This document shows, one piece after another, positions 1 through 7,058 of a stretch of DNA of 44,211 nucleotides. The stretch is from positions 1 to 44,211 of the forward strand of contig JAFKJW010000069.1 in NCBI GenBank assembly GCA_017305925.1, in the 5' to 3' direction. A program made the translations under genes and the position numbers. The stretch comes from Hyphomicrobiales bacterium (GTDB lineage: Bacteria > Pseudomonadota > Alphaproteobacteria > Rhizobiales > Rhizobiaceae). Positions within the stretch are counted from its first letter, which is position 1. Every line of letters starts with the position of its first letter. Below the pieces are notes generated by a model. The model saw only the letters and a program-made list of their open reading frames with translations, did no database searches and had not been told where the DNA came from.

Positions 1-232
1 GCTGCGCGCGCCGACCGGTTCGGACGGTGGTGCGGGTGTCCACCACCCCTTGACTGAGCAGGAGTTTGACGATCGTGGACACCGTCGCCTGCGACAGCCC
101 GGTCGTCGCGGCGATCTCCACCTGAGTGAGGGCACCGTGGCGCCGGATCGCTTCGACGATGCGCTGGCTGTTGGCCTCACGCAACGCCGACTGCGACCCG
201 AACCGGGGCGTCGACGTCCTCACACCCGGCAT
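1..232 (-). CDS. ROK-family transcriptional regulator, N-terminal fragment
   Basis: Only the first 77 codons are inside the window; the gene runs off the left edge. Translation from the ATG at 232 gives MPGVRTSTPRFGSQ followed by a winged helix-turn-helix (ALTQVEIAATTGLSQATVST, about residues 34-53). This is the standard DNA-binding start of ROK repressors, whose C-terminal half senses a sugar. The sugar-kinase-like half and its zinc motif are not visible. It is divergent from the sugar ABC gene starting at 541, the usual layout for a repressor of a sugar-uptake operon. Codon use and the Arg/Thr/Val-rich style resemble Actinobacteria (Microbacterium-like) rather than the rest of the window; that assignment is inference. 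Confidence 0.7.
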   Translation of the reverse strand, partial: MPGVRTSTPRFGSQSALREANSQRIVEAIRRHGALTQVEIAATTGLSQATVSTIVKLLLSQGVVDTRTTVRTGRRAQ

Positions 233-540
233 CGTAGCCTGGCGATGGCGCGCAGGGTTCAACTCTCGAATCGAATCGCACAGATGAGTTCATCTCTTGA
301 AGACATACTCCGTCAGCGAGGCGGGTACGACGCGACGACGGGCATCGACTGCCGGTGATCCCGCTGTCAGACGCCGGAAATGTCGCATCCTCGCGAGCGG
401 TTGGCGGTCTTGGCATCGAGTCTCGAAGGTAACGGTTCGATATCGCCTACGAAACTCGATTGCGCAAGCGGCCTCGCGACTCTACCTTCGGGACTGTCAA
501 CAGCGACGAACAAGATCGACACAAGGACGTTGAGATTCTC
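233..540. other. Divergent intergenic region
   Basis: About 308 bases separate the ROK start from the ABC ATPase start. No convincing gene lies here. An AAGGA sequence at 523-527 lies 13 bases before the ATPase ATG and could be its ribosome binding site. No unambiguous -35/-10 pair or operator was found, although ROK repressors normally bind such divergent regions. Confidence 0.4.
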
Positions 541-2088
541 ATGGCAGACAACTCGGTCATCCTCGAGATGCGCCACATCGTGAAGGAGTTCCCGGGCGTA
601 CGGGCGCTCGACGACGTGACGATGGCTGTGCGCAGAGGCGAGATCCACTCGATCTGCGGCGAAAACGGCGCGGGCAAGTCGACGCTGATGAAGGTGCTCT
701 CGGGTGTCTACCCCCACGGTACCTACGAAGGCGAGATCCTCCTCGACGGCGAGGAGATGCAGTTCCACGACATCAAGGCATCCGAACGCTCCGGCATCGT
801 CATCATCCATCAGGAACTCGCTCTCATCCCCGAGCTCTCCGTGACGGAGAACATCTTCCTCGGTAACGAGATCGTCCGTCGCGGTGTCATCGACTGGGAC
901 GGGGCTCGGCTCCGCGCGCTCGAGCTCATGGCGCGCGTCGGGCTCGAGACGGATCCGAACACCCCGATCAAGAGCCTCGGTGTGGGCCAGCAGCAGCTCG
1001 TCGAGATCGCCCGTGCGCTGTCCAAGAACGTTCGACTCCTCATCCTCGACGAGCCGACCTCAGCGCTCAACGAAGAGGACTCGGCGAACCTGCTGGAGCT
1101 GATGAGGGGCCTGCGCGCCCGCGGCATCGCGCAGATCATGATCTCGCACAAGCTCAACGAGATCGCCGCGGTCTCGGACTCGGTCACCGTGATCCGCGAC
1201 GGCCGCACGGTCGAGACGTACGACGTCGAGGCGGGCCATGTCGACGAGGACCGCATCATCCGCGCGATGGTCGGGCGTTCTCTCGACCACCGCTATCCCG
1301 ACCACACACCGCAGATCGGCGAGGTGCTGTTCGAGGTGCGCGACTGGGTCGTCGAACACCCTCAGCTGCCCGGTCGACTGATCTGCAAGAACTCCAGCTT
1401 CACCGTCCGCCGCGGCGAGATCGTCGGCTTCGCGGGCCTGATGGGCGCGGGACGTACGGAGCTCGCTCGCTCGCTGTTCGGTCGCTCGTACGGTCACTAC
1501 CGCTCGGGCGAGATGTTCCTCGGCGGCAAGGAGATCCACCCCACCACGGTGCACCAGGCGATCGAGGAGGGTCTGGCGTACGTCCCCGAAGACCGGAAGA
1601 GCCTCGGGCTGAACCTGCTCGACACGATCAAATCGACGATCGTGTCGGCGAACCTCGGCGCCATCGTGCGTCGTGGCCTCATCAACTCCGACGATGAGTT
1701 CCGCATCGCCAGCGACTACCGCCACTCGCTGCGGATCAAGGCGCCTTCGGTGGACGTCGGCGTCTCGACGCTGTCAGGCGGAAACCAGCAGAAGGTCGTG
1801 CTCGCCAAGTGGATGTACCCCGACCCCGACGTGCTGATCCTCGACGAGCCGACGCGAGGCATCGACGTCGGCGCGAAGGCCGAGATCTATCGCCTTGTCG
1901 AAAGCCTTGCCGACAACGGCATGGCGATTCTGCTGATCTCCTCCGAGATGTCGGAGCTCCTGGGGCTCTCCGACCGCGTGCTCGTCATGCAGGGCGGGCG
2001 CATCACCGGCGAAGTCGATGGCGACAACGCTACCGAGGAGCGAATCCTGGACCTGGCCATGCAGGCGGACACAAGGACGGCATCATGA
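541..2088 (+). CDS. Sugar ABC transporter, double ATP-binding protein (MmsA/GguA/RbsA type; apparent hybrid)
   Basis: A 515-residue protein from the ATG at 541. It couples ATP hydrolysis to monosaccharide import with a permease dimer at the inner membrane. The first half has Walker A GENGAGKST (residues 40-48), Q-loop HQELAL, degenerate signature LGVGQQQ and Walker B LLILDEPTSAL. The second half has the degenerate P-loop GLMGAGRTE, signature LSGGNQQK and Walker B LILDEPTRGID, as is usual for the carbohydrate class. Length fits the family (about 500-515). The first 430 residues resemble actinobacterial multiple-monosaccharide transporters. From about residue 450 the tail (LLISSEMSELLGLSDRVLVM) and its codons match the rhizobial genes downstream. 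The stop overlaps the permease start by 4 bp (ATGA). The substrate cannot be named. Whether one organism really makes this protein is uncertain. Confidence 0.85.
   Translation: MADNSVILEMRHIVKEFPGVRALDDVTMAVRRGEIHSICGENGAGKSTLMKVLSGVYPHGTYEGEILLDGEEMQFHDIKASERSGIVIIHQELALIPELSVTENIFLGNEIVRRGVIDWDGARLRALELMARVGLETDPNTPIKSLGVGQQQLVEIARALSKNVRLLILDEPTSALNEEDSANLLELMRGLRARGIAQIMISHKLNEIAAVSDSVTVIRDGRTVETYDVEAGHVDEDRIIRAMVGRSLDHRYPDHTPQIGEVLFEVRDWVVEHPQLPGRLICKNSSFTVRRGEIVGFAGLMGAGRTELARSLFGRSYGHYRSGEMFLGGKEIHPTTVHQAIEEGLAYVPEDRKSLGLNLLDTIKSTIVSANLGAIVRRGLINSDDEFRIASDYRHSLRIKAPSVDVGVSTLSGGNQQKVVLAKWMYPDPDVLILDEPTRGIDVGAKAEIYRLVESLADNGMAILLISSEMSELLGLSDRVLVMQGGRITGEVDGDNATEERILDLAMQADTRTAS
1834..1890. 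other. Probable chimeric junction between actinobacterial-like and rhizobial-like sequence
   Basis: The switch in sequence style falls inside codons 432-450 of the ABC ATPase, which encode LILDEPTRGIDVGAKAEIY, one of the most conserved stretches of sugar ATPases at protein and, in high-GC genomes, nucleotide level. Upstream is the actinobacterial-type ROK/MmsA pair; downstream are rhizobial codons and genes. A shared run of this kind is where an assembler or homologous recombination would join two genomes. The exact base cannot be fixed by eye. Confidence 0.55.
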
Positions 2089-3086
2089 GTTCTGCGACCT
2101 CGACCGGCAACCGCGCCAGCCTTGGCGCATCGGTGAATTCCCTCTGGTCGCGCATCGGCGGCCAGAACATCAGCCTCCTCATCGCGCTTGCGGTTCTGGT
2201 GGCGATTTTCGGCTTCCTGCGGCCGGATGTTTTCTTTTCGGCGCGCAACGTCATCAATATAGGGCTTGCGGTGACGATCCTGGGCATCCTCGCCATGGCC
2301 CAGACCGTGGTGATCGTGTCCGGCGGCCTTGACATCTCGGTCGGCTCGATCGTCGGCCTGAGCACGATGGTGCTTGCCGTGACCATCCAGGAGACCGGCT
2401 CCGTGCCGTTGGGCATTCTGGCGGGCCTGATGTCCGGTCTCGTCGCCGGCCTGCTGAACGGCAGCGTGATCATTTACGGGCCGGTCAACGCCGTCATCGC
2501 CACATTGGGAACGATGTCGGCCTTTCGCGGCCTCGCCTACCTGCTGAACAACGGCAACTCCATCGCCATCCAGGGCGACAGCCTGCGTGTCCTCGGCGTC
2601 GGCAACTTCCTTGGCCTGCCCTACGCGATCTGGCTGTTGCTGGCCGTCATCGCCGTCTTCATCGTCCTCACGCAGAAAACGGTCATCGGGCGCAATATCT
2701 ACGCCATCGGCGGAAACCAGACGGTTGCGCGTCTCGCCGGCCTGCCGATCAAAAGATACCAGCTCGGGATCTACGCCATGAGCGGCCTGGCCGCCGCCAT
2801 CGCCGGCTTGATCCTTGCCAGTCGCACGATGTCGGGCCAGCCTGCGTCGGGCAGCCAGGGGCTGGAGCTGGAGGCGATCACCGCCGCGATCCTCGGCGGC
2901 TGCGCCCTGCAGGGCGGCAAGGGCACGATCGTCGGCGCGATGCTCGGCGTGCTGATCATCGGCGTGTTGAACAACGGCATGATCCTGACCAGCGTGCCGA
3001 CCTTCTACCAGTTGCTCGCCAAGGGCGCATTGCTGATCCTGGCGGTGATCGTGCAGGAGCGGCAGCGGGCGCGCTCCGGCGAATAG
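2085..3086 (+). CDS. Sugar ABC transporter permease (RbsC/BPD_transp_2 family)
   Basis: A 333-residue inner-membrane protein. It is rich in hydrophobic segments, for example LLIALAVLVAIFGFL near residue 30 and TILGILAMAQTVVIVSGGLD, the latter followed by the family motif GGLDISVGSIVGLS. The loop IGGNQTVARLAGLPIKRYQ near residue 210 is the EAA-like motif that contacts the ATPase. Length is normal (about 320-340). The start ATG overlaps the stop of the ATPase gene by 4 bp. It forms the membrane channel for the sugar taken up with the upstream ATPase; no binding-protein gene is adjacent in this window. Codon usage matches the rhizobial remainder of the window. Confidence 0.9.
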   Translation: MSSATSTGNRASLGASVNSLWSRIGGQNISLLIALAVLVAIFGFLRPDVFFSARNVINIGLAVTILGILAMAQTVVIVSGGLDISVGSIVGLSTMVLAVTIQETGSVPLGILAGLMSGLVAGLLNGSVIIYGPVNAVIATLGTMSAFRGLAYLLNNGNSIAIQGDSLRVLGVGNFLGLPYAIWLLLAVIAVFIVLTQKTVIGRNIYAIGGNQTVARLAGLPIKRYQLGIYAMSGLAAAIAGLILASRTMSGQPASGSQGLELEAITAAILGGCALQGGKGTIVGAMLGVLIIGVLNNGMILTSVPTFYQLLAKGALLILAVIVQERQRARSGE

Positions 3087-3095
3087 GAGTTGGCG

Positions 3096-3860
3096 ATGGC
3101 GGGGCGGCTCGACGGCAAGTCCATTTTCCTCACCGGCGCGGCACAGGGCATCGGCTACGCGATCGCCGAGGCCTGCGGCCGGGAAGGAGCGAAGCTTTTT
3201 CTCGTGGATCGCGATGGCGCCCTGTTGCGGGAAAGCGCGTCGCGTCTCGGCAACCTGCCATTCGCGGTGGCGGACATAGCCGACGCCGCGGCGATTGCCG
3301 ACGCGGTCCAGGAAGCCGACGGCACCATCGGGCCCATCAACGCGGTCATCAACAATGCCGGCGTCAACGTGTTCCACACGCCGCTGGAAACGAGCGAGGA
3401 CGAATGGTATCGCGCCCTCGACGTCAACGTGAAGGGAGCGTGGAACTGCTGCAAGGCGGCCCTGCCCGGAATGATCGGGCGCGGGGCGGGCGTGATCCTC
3501 AACATTGCCTCCACGCACGCCTTCACCATCATTCGCGGAACCTTCCCCTACCCCGTCGCCAAGCACGCGCTGCTCGGCCTGACGAAGTCGCTGGCGCTTG
3601 AATACGCCGGCAAGGGAATTCGCGTGAACGCGTTGGCTCCCGGCTATGTCGAGACGCAGAAGTCCATCGACTGGTGGAACAGCTTTCCCGATCCCGCTGC
3701 CGCCCGCGCCGAGACGATGGCGATGCATCCCGGCGGGCGCATCGCCACACCGCAGGAGATCGCCATGGCCGCCGTGTTCCTGATCTCCGACGAATGCCCC
3801 TTCATCAATGCGGCCTGCCTGATCGCCGATGGCGGGCTCGGCGTATTGCATCACGCCTGA
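3096..3860 (+). CDS. SDR-family NAD(P)-dependent oxidoreductase
   Basis: A 254-residue classical short-chain dehydrogenase/reductase. It has the nucleotide-binding motif TGAAQGIG near residue 14, NNAG near 85, a catalytic Ser in NIASTHAF, the catalytic pair Y-P-V-A-K, and a C-terminal ADGG. The ATG at 3096 is preferred over the in-frame TTG at 3090 because AGGAG at 3085-3089 lies six bases upstream. It follows the permease by nine bases in the same operon, so a role in oxidising the imported sugar or its lactone precursor is reasonable. SDR sequences alone do not show substrate. It ends at a strong stem-loop that separates it from the convergent ArsR gene. Confidence 0.9.
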   Translation: MAGRLDGKSIFLTGAAQGIGYAIAEACGREGAKLFLVDRDGALLRESASRLGNLPFAVADIADAAAIADAVQEADGTIGPINAVINNAGVNVFHTPLETSEDEWYRALDVNVKGAWNCCKAALPGMIGRGAGVILNIASTHAFTIIRGTFPYPVAKHALLGLTKSLALEYAGKGIRVNALAPGYVETQKSIDWWNSFPDPAAARAETMAMHPGGRIATPQEIAMAAVFLISDECPFINAACLIADGGLGVLHHA

Positions 3861-3923
3861 TCCGCTCTACCGCCGCCACCTCGTCAGGCGATTGAAACTG
3901 CTCCGGATATTTCTTCCGAGAAT

Positions 3924-3957
3924 CGTGCAGAATGGCGGTTTTCCGCCATTCTGCACG
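3924..3957. terminator. Bidirectional stem-loop terminator
   Basis: A perfect 15-bp inverted repeat (cgtgcagaatggcgg and its complement) with a TTTT loop, between the convergent SDR and ArsR genes and ending five bases before the ArsR stop. Position and symmetry suit a shared terminator, although the T tracts outside the stem are weak. Confidence 0.7.
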
Positions 3958-3961
3958 CGCG

Positions 3962-4270
3962 TCATGTTCCCCGACCGGGTTTGCAGAACTCGCTGTGGAG
4001 GGCGCCTACCACGTTCAGCACCTCGTCCCGGGTGATGCGGTAATAGACCGTCGTCCCTTCGCGGCGCGCCTCGACGAGACCGTCCGCGCGCAGCCGCATG
4101 AGCTGCTGCGACATCGGCACCTGCTCGATGCCGAGCGTCTGGCGCAACTCCGCGACGGTCTTTTCCCCATCCACCAGGGCGCAGAGCACGAGAAGCCTCT
4201 GCGGGTGGGAGAGGCTTCGCATCAGTTCAGCAGCCGCCTCCGCGGCCGGTATCATCTCTTCTACATTCAT
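3962..4270 (-). CDS. ArsR/SmtB-family repressor, two-cysteine BigR/SqrR-like type
   Basis: A 102-residue winged-helix repressor starting at MNVEEM. The recognition helix region is GIEQVPMSQQLMRLRADGLV and the wing is RREGTTVYYRI. It has exactly two cysteines, Cys30 in LLVLCALV (alpha2) and Cys96 in HSEFCKP (C-terminal helix). In the BigR/YgaV/SqrR group these two positions form a persulfide or tetrasulfide bridge when reactive sulfur is present and release DNA. The metal-binding CxC of arsenic or cadmium sensors is absent. It is divergent from a sulfide:quinone oxidoreductase gene, and an AT-rich dyad begins four bases before its own start, consistent with autoregulation. The reactive-sulfur role is inferred from cysteine placement and context. 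Confidence 0.85.
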   Translation of the reverse strand: MNVEEMIPAAEAAAELMRSLSHPQRLLVLCALVDGEKTVAELRQTLGIEQVPMSQQLMRLRADGLVEARREGTTVYYRITRDEVLNVVGALHSEFCKPGRGT

Positions 4271-4273
4271 AGT

Positions 4274-4295
4274 ATTGAATTTATAATATTTGAAT
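4274..4295. promoter_or_regulatory. Candidate ArsR operator overlapping a -10 element
   Basis: A 22-base AT-only-like island in high-GC surroundings with imperfect dyad arms ATTnAA...TTnAAT. It contains a perfect TATAAT at 4282-4287. It lies in the divergent space just upstream of the ArsR start, as AT-rich BigR-type operators do. The assignment is inferred from position and symmetry. Confidence 0.45.
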
Positions 4296-4436
4296 GTTAT
4301 GTGCAAGCGAACGGATCGGACTCGCCGCCGGCGCCACCTTACGACTGCGATGCCCGGTTTGGAAATTGAGTTCGGTCAACGCATGGCGGCGGGATCTCGA
4401 GATCGCCGCAAGGACGGAAGAAGCGGAGGAGCCCTC

Positions 4437-5744
4437 ATGTCGCACATCGTCGTTCTCGGAGCCGGTCTCGGCGGCACCATCATGGCCTATGAGATGCGCG
4501 ACAAGCTCTCCTCGGCGGACCGCATCTCGGTCGTCACCCTCGGCTCAAGCTATTCCTTCGTGCCGTCGAATCCGTGGGTTGCGGTGGGTTGGCGCGAGCG
4601 CGGCGACATCACGGTCGATCTCGCCCAGACTTTCGCCCGCCGCGGCATCGCGCTCCGGCCGGAAGGAGCGCGGAAGGTGCATCCGAAGGAAAGCCGGATT
4701 GAGCTGAACGACGGCTCCTTCATCGACTACGATTATCTCAGCATCGCGACCGGACCGGATCTGGCCTTCGACGAAGTGCCCGGGCTCGGGCCCGCCGGGC
4801 ACACGCAGTCGATCTGCCACATCGACCATGCGGTCGCGGCGAGGGAAGAATTCGATGCGCTGGTCCGCAATCCGGGCCCGGTGATCGTCGGTGCGGTGCA
4901 AGGCGCCTCCTGCTACGGCCCGGCCTACGAGTTCGCCTTCATCCTGGACATGGCGCTGCGCAAGGCCAAGGTGCGCGACCGCGTGCCGATGACCTTCGTG
5001 ACGCCCGAGCCCTATATCGGCCATCTCGGCCTCGACGGGGTGGGCGACACCAAGAGCCTGCTCGAAAGCGCCATGCGCGCGCGTCATATCAAATGGATCA
5101 CCAATGCCAGGGTCACGTCGGTCGACGCAGGAATGATGCATGTCGAGGAGGTGAACGAGGACGCTTCGCCAAAGGCCGGGCACGACCTGCCCTTCGCCTA
5201 CTCGATGATGCTGCCCGCCTTCCGGGGCGTGCCCGCCGTCATGGGCGTCGAGGGCCTCGTCAACCCGCGCGGCTTCGTCACCATCGACCGGCACCAGCGC
5301 AACCAGGCCTATCCGAACGTCTTTTCGGTCGGCGTCTGCGTGGCGATCCCGCCGGTCGGCAAGACGCCGCTGCCGGTCGGCGTGCCCAAGACCGGCTTCA
5401 TGATCGAATCCATGGTGACGGCGGCGGCCGAAAACATCGCCTCGCTTCTGCGTAGCGAGGAGCCGAGGGCCGTCGCCACCTGGAATGCCGTCTGCCTGGC
5501 CGACTTCGGCGACGAGGGCATCGCCTTCGTGGCGCAGCCGCAAATCCCGCCGCGCAACGTCAACTGGTCCTCGCAGGGCAAATGGGTGCACGCGGCCAAG
5601 GTCGGCTTCGAGAAATACTTCCTGCACAAGGTGCGGCAGGGCAAGAGCGAGACGTTCTACGAGGGTCTCGCGCTCGACGTGCTCGGCATCCGCAAGCTCA
5701 AGGAAATCCATATCGAGACGGCCGGTCAGGCCAGGCTTCGCTGA
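4437..5744 (+). CDS. sqr: Sulfide:quinone oxidoreductase
   Basis: A 435-residue FAD-dependent disulfide oxidoreductase of the SQR group. It oxidises sulfide to polysulfide or persulfide and passes electrons to quinone at the inner membrane. The N-terminal FAD motif is VLGAGLGGT (residues 6-14). The three cysteines typical of SQR are present: Cys127 (SICHID), Cys159 (GASCYGPAYEF) and Cys301 (VGVCVAIPP). The last two are the catalytic redox pair of the family. The C-terminal region KVGFEKYFLHKVRQG is the usual amphipathic membrane-binding part. The start is set by GGAGGA at 4425-4430, six bases before the ATG. It is the first gene of an operon with DUF2892 and RND genes and is divergent from the two-Cys ArsR repressor. 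Confidence 0.9.
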   Translation: MSHIVVLGAGLGGTIMAYEMRDKLSSADRISVVTLGSSYSFVPSNPWVAVGWRERGDITVDLAQTFARRGIALRPEGARKVHPKESRIELNDGSFIDYDYLSIATGPDLAFDEVPGLGPAGHTQSICHIDHAVAAREEFDALVRNPGPVIVGAVQGASCYGPAYEFAFILDMALRKAKVRDRVPMTFVTPEPYIGHLGLDGVGDTKSLLESAMRARHIKWITNARVTSVDAGMMHVEEVNEDASPKAGHDLPFAYSMMLPAFRGVPAVMGVEGLVNPRGFVTIDRHQRNQAYPNVFSVGVCVAIPPVGKTPLPVGVPKTGFMIESMVTAAAENIASLLRSEEPRAVATWNAVCLADFGDEGIAFVAQPQIPPRNVNWSSQGKWVHAAKVGFEKYFLHKVRQGKSETFYEGLALDVLGIRKLKEIHIETAGQARLR

Positions 5745-5758
5745 AAAAGGAGAAGAAC

Positions 5759-5962
5759 ATGACGATCGATCGTGCCGTGATGATGTTCGCGGGTTTTATG
5801 GTGCTGGTCTCGCTGACGCTCGGCATTTATCACTCCCATTGGTGGTTTCTGCTGACGGCTTTCGTCGGCGTGAACCTCATCCAGGCGTCGGTGACGGGGT
5901 TCTGCCCGGCGGCCATCGCCTTTCGGAAAGTAGGCTGCAAGAGCGGCGTCGCCTTCAAGTAG
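5759..5962 (+). CDS. DUF2892 (YgaP-type transmembrane) protein
   Basis: A 67-residue inner-membrane protein with two hydrophobic helices (AVMMFAGFMVLVSLTLGIY and FLLTAFVGVNLIQASVTGF) followed by FCPAAIAFRKVGCKSG. This is the membrane module found as the C-terminal half of the YgaP rhodanese and as a stand-alone protein in bigR-type operons. Two cysteines (in TGFCP and VGCKS) sit at the end of the second helix. AAGGAG at 5747-5752 gives a strong ribosome site. It lies 14 bases after sqr, so is co-transcribed. A role in handling or moving reactive sulfur across the membrane is a family-level inference. Confidence 0.85.
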   Translation: MTIDRAVMMFAGFMVLVSLTLGIYHSHWWFLLTAFVGVNLIQASVTGFCPAAIAFRKVGCKSGVAFK

Positions 5963-6050
5963 AAATCCCCCCTCTCCCAAAGCGCATCGACGGGGGACAC
6001 AGCGGTGCCCCCGGTCTTCCCAGATCCGCCCGAAGCCGGCGACGCCCAGA

Positions 6051-7058
6051 ATGAGAAACATGCCCTCGATCCTCCGCGCCGGGTTTTTCCTCGGCACAGC
6101 CCTCCTGCTTGCGGGCGGCCCGGCCGCCGGCGCCGAATTCACCGTCAAGGCGACGACCGTGACAGACATGAAGGCCGTCTACGGCCAGGTCGAAAGCCGC
6201 ACGGTCGTGCCGGCGCGGGCCCGCATTTCCGGCACGGTCTCCGCGGTGCGCGTCACCGAGGGTGCCGAGGTGAAGCAGGGCGACATCGTCGCCACGGTGG
6301 TCGACGACAAGATCGCGCTGCAGATGAAGGCCGCCGATGCCAGGATCGCCGCCCTGACCTCGCAGATGGAGAATGCCCGCGTCGAATTGCAGCGCGCGCA
6401 GGACCTGCTGGCGAAGGGTGCCGCCGCGCAGGCAAGGGTCGACGCCGCGCAGCTTCAGCTCGACGTGGTGGTCAACCAGCTCGCCGCCGCTGCCGCCGAA
6501 AAGGCCGTCATCGAGCAGAGCGCCCGGGAAGGCGACACGCACGCGCCTGCGACCGGTCGCGTGCTCACCGTGCCGGTGACGGCGGGATCGGTGATCATGG
6601 CCGGCGAGACGGTGGCCCGCATCGCGTCCGGGCAATATTATCTGCGCCTGTTCCTGCCGGAGCGCCACGCCGCCGAGATCGTCGAGGGCGACCATGTGGA
6701 AATCGGCGGGCGCGGCGCGGGCGGCGGCCTTGCCGAGACGCGCGAGGGCCGCATCGCCAAGGTCTATCCGGAGATCGAGAACGGCCGCGTCGTCGCCGAC
6801 GTCGAGGTGGCCGGCATCGGCGATTATTTCGTCAACGAGCGCACGCTGGTGTCGATCCCGGTCGGGCGGCGCAGCGTGCTCGGCGTGCCGCCGCAGGCGG
6901 TGCGCACCATCAACGGCATCGACTACGTCACAGTGCTCGCCGATGGCGGATCGCTCGACGTCGCCGTCGTGCTCGGCGAGCACTATCGGGACGGCGGCGA
7001 GCCGCGCGTGGAGATCCTCACCGGGCTTGCCGCCGGCGACAGGGTCGTGCTGCCATGA
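6051..7058 (+). CDS. RND efflux periplasmic adaptor (membrane fusion protein)
   Basis: A 335-residue secreted adaptor. The signal peptide is FFLGTALLLAGGPAAGAEF. The biotinyl-lipoyl half-motif RISGTVSAVRVTEGAEVKQG is followed by a coiled-coil hairpin (about residues 90-145, rich in AQARVDAAQLQL) and the second half GDTHAPATGRVLTVPVTAG, then beta-barrel and membrane-proximal domains. The start is uncertain: ATG at 6051 or ATG at 6060, neither with a strong ribosome site. The stop overlaps the RND pump start by 4 bp. It bridges the inner-membrane pump to an outer-membrane channel. No TolC-like gene is present here, so a channel encoded elsewhere would be used. Confidence 0.88.
   Translation: MRNMPSILRAGFFLGTALLLAGGPAAGAEFTVKATTVTDMKAVYGQVESRTVVPARARISGTVSAVRVTEGAEVKQGDIVATVVDDKIALQMKAADARIAALTSQMENARVELQRAQDLLAKGAAAQARVDAAQLQLDVVVNQLAAAAAEKAVIEQSAREGDTHAPATGRVLTVPVTAGSVIMAGETVARIASGQYYLRLFLPERHAAEIVEGDHVEIGGRGAGGGLAETREGRIAKVYPEIENGRVVADVEVAGIGDYFVNERTLVSIPVGRRSVLGVPPQAVRTINGIDYVTVLADGGSLDVAVVLGEHYRDGGEPRVEILTGLAAGDRVVLP

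Noticed and set aside
1887-3854. Very long open frame on the minus strand opposite the permease and SDR genes
   Set aside because: Arg/His/Asp-rich translation with no domain, exactly antisense to two well-supported genes; a high-GC shadow.
5963-6050. Terminator or riboswitch between DUF2892 and the RND adaptor
   Set aside because: Only a weak GGGGG/CCCCC pairing; no convincing stem or T tract, so co-transcription is assumed.
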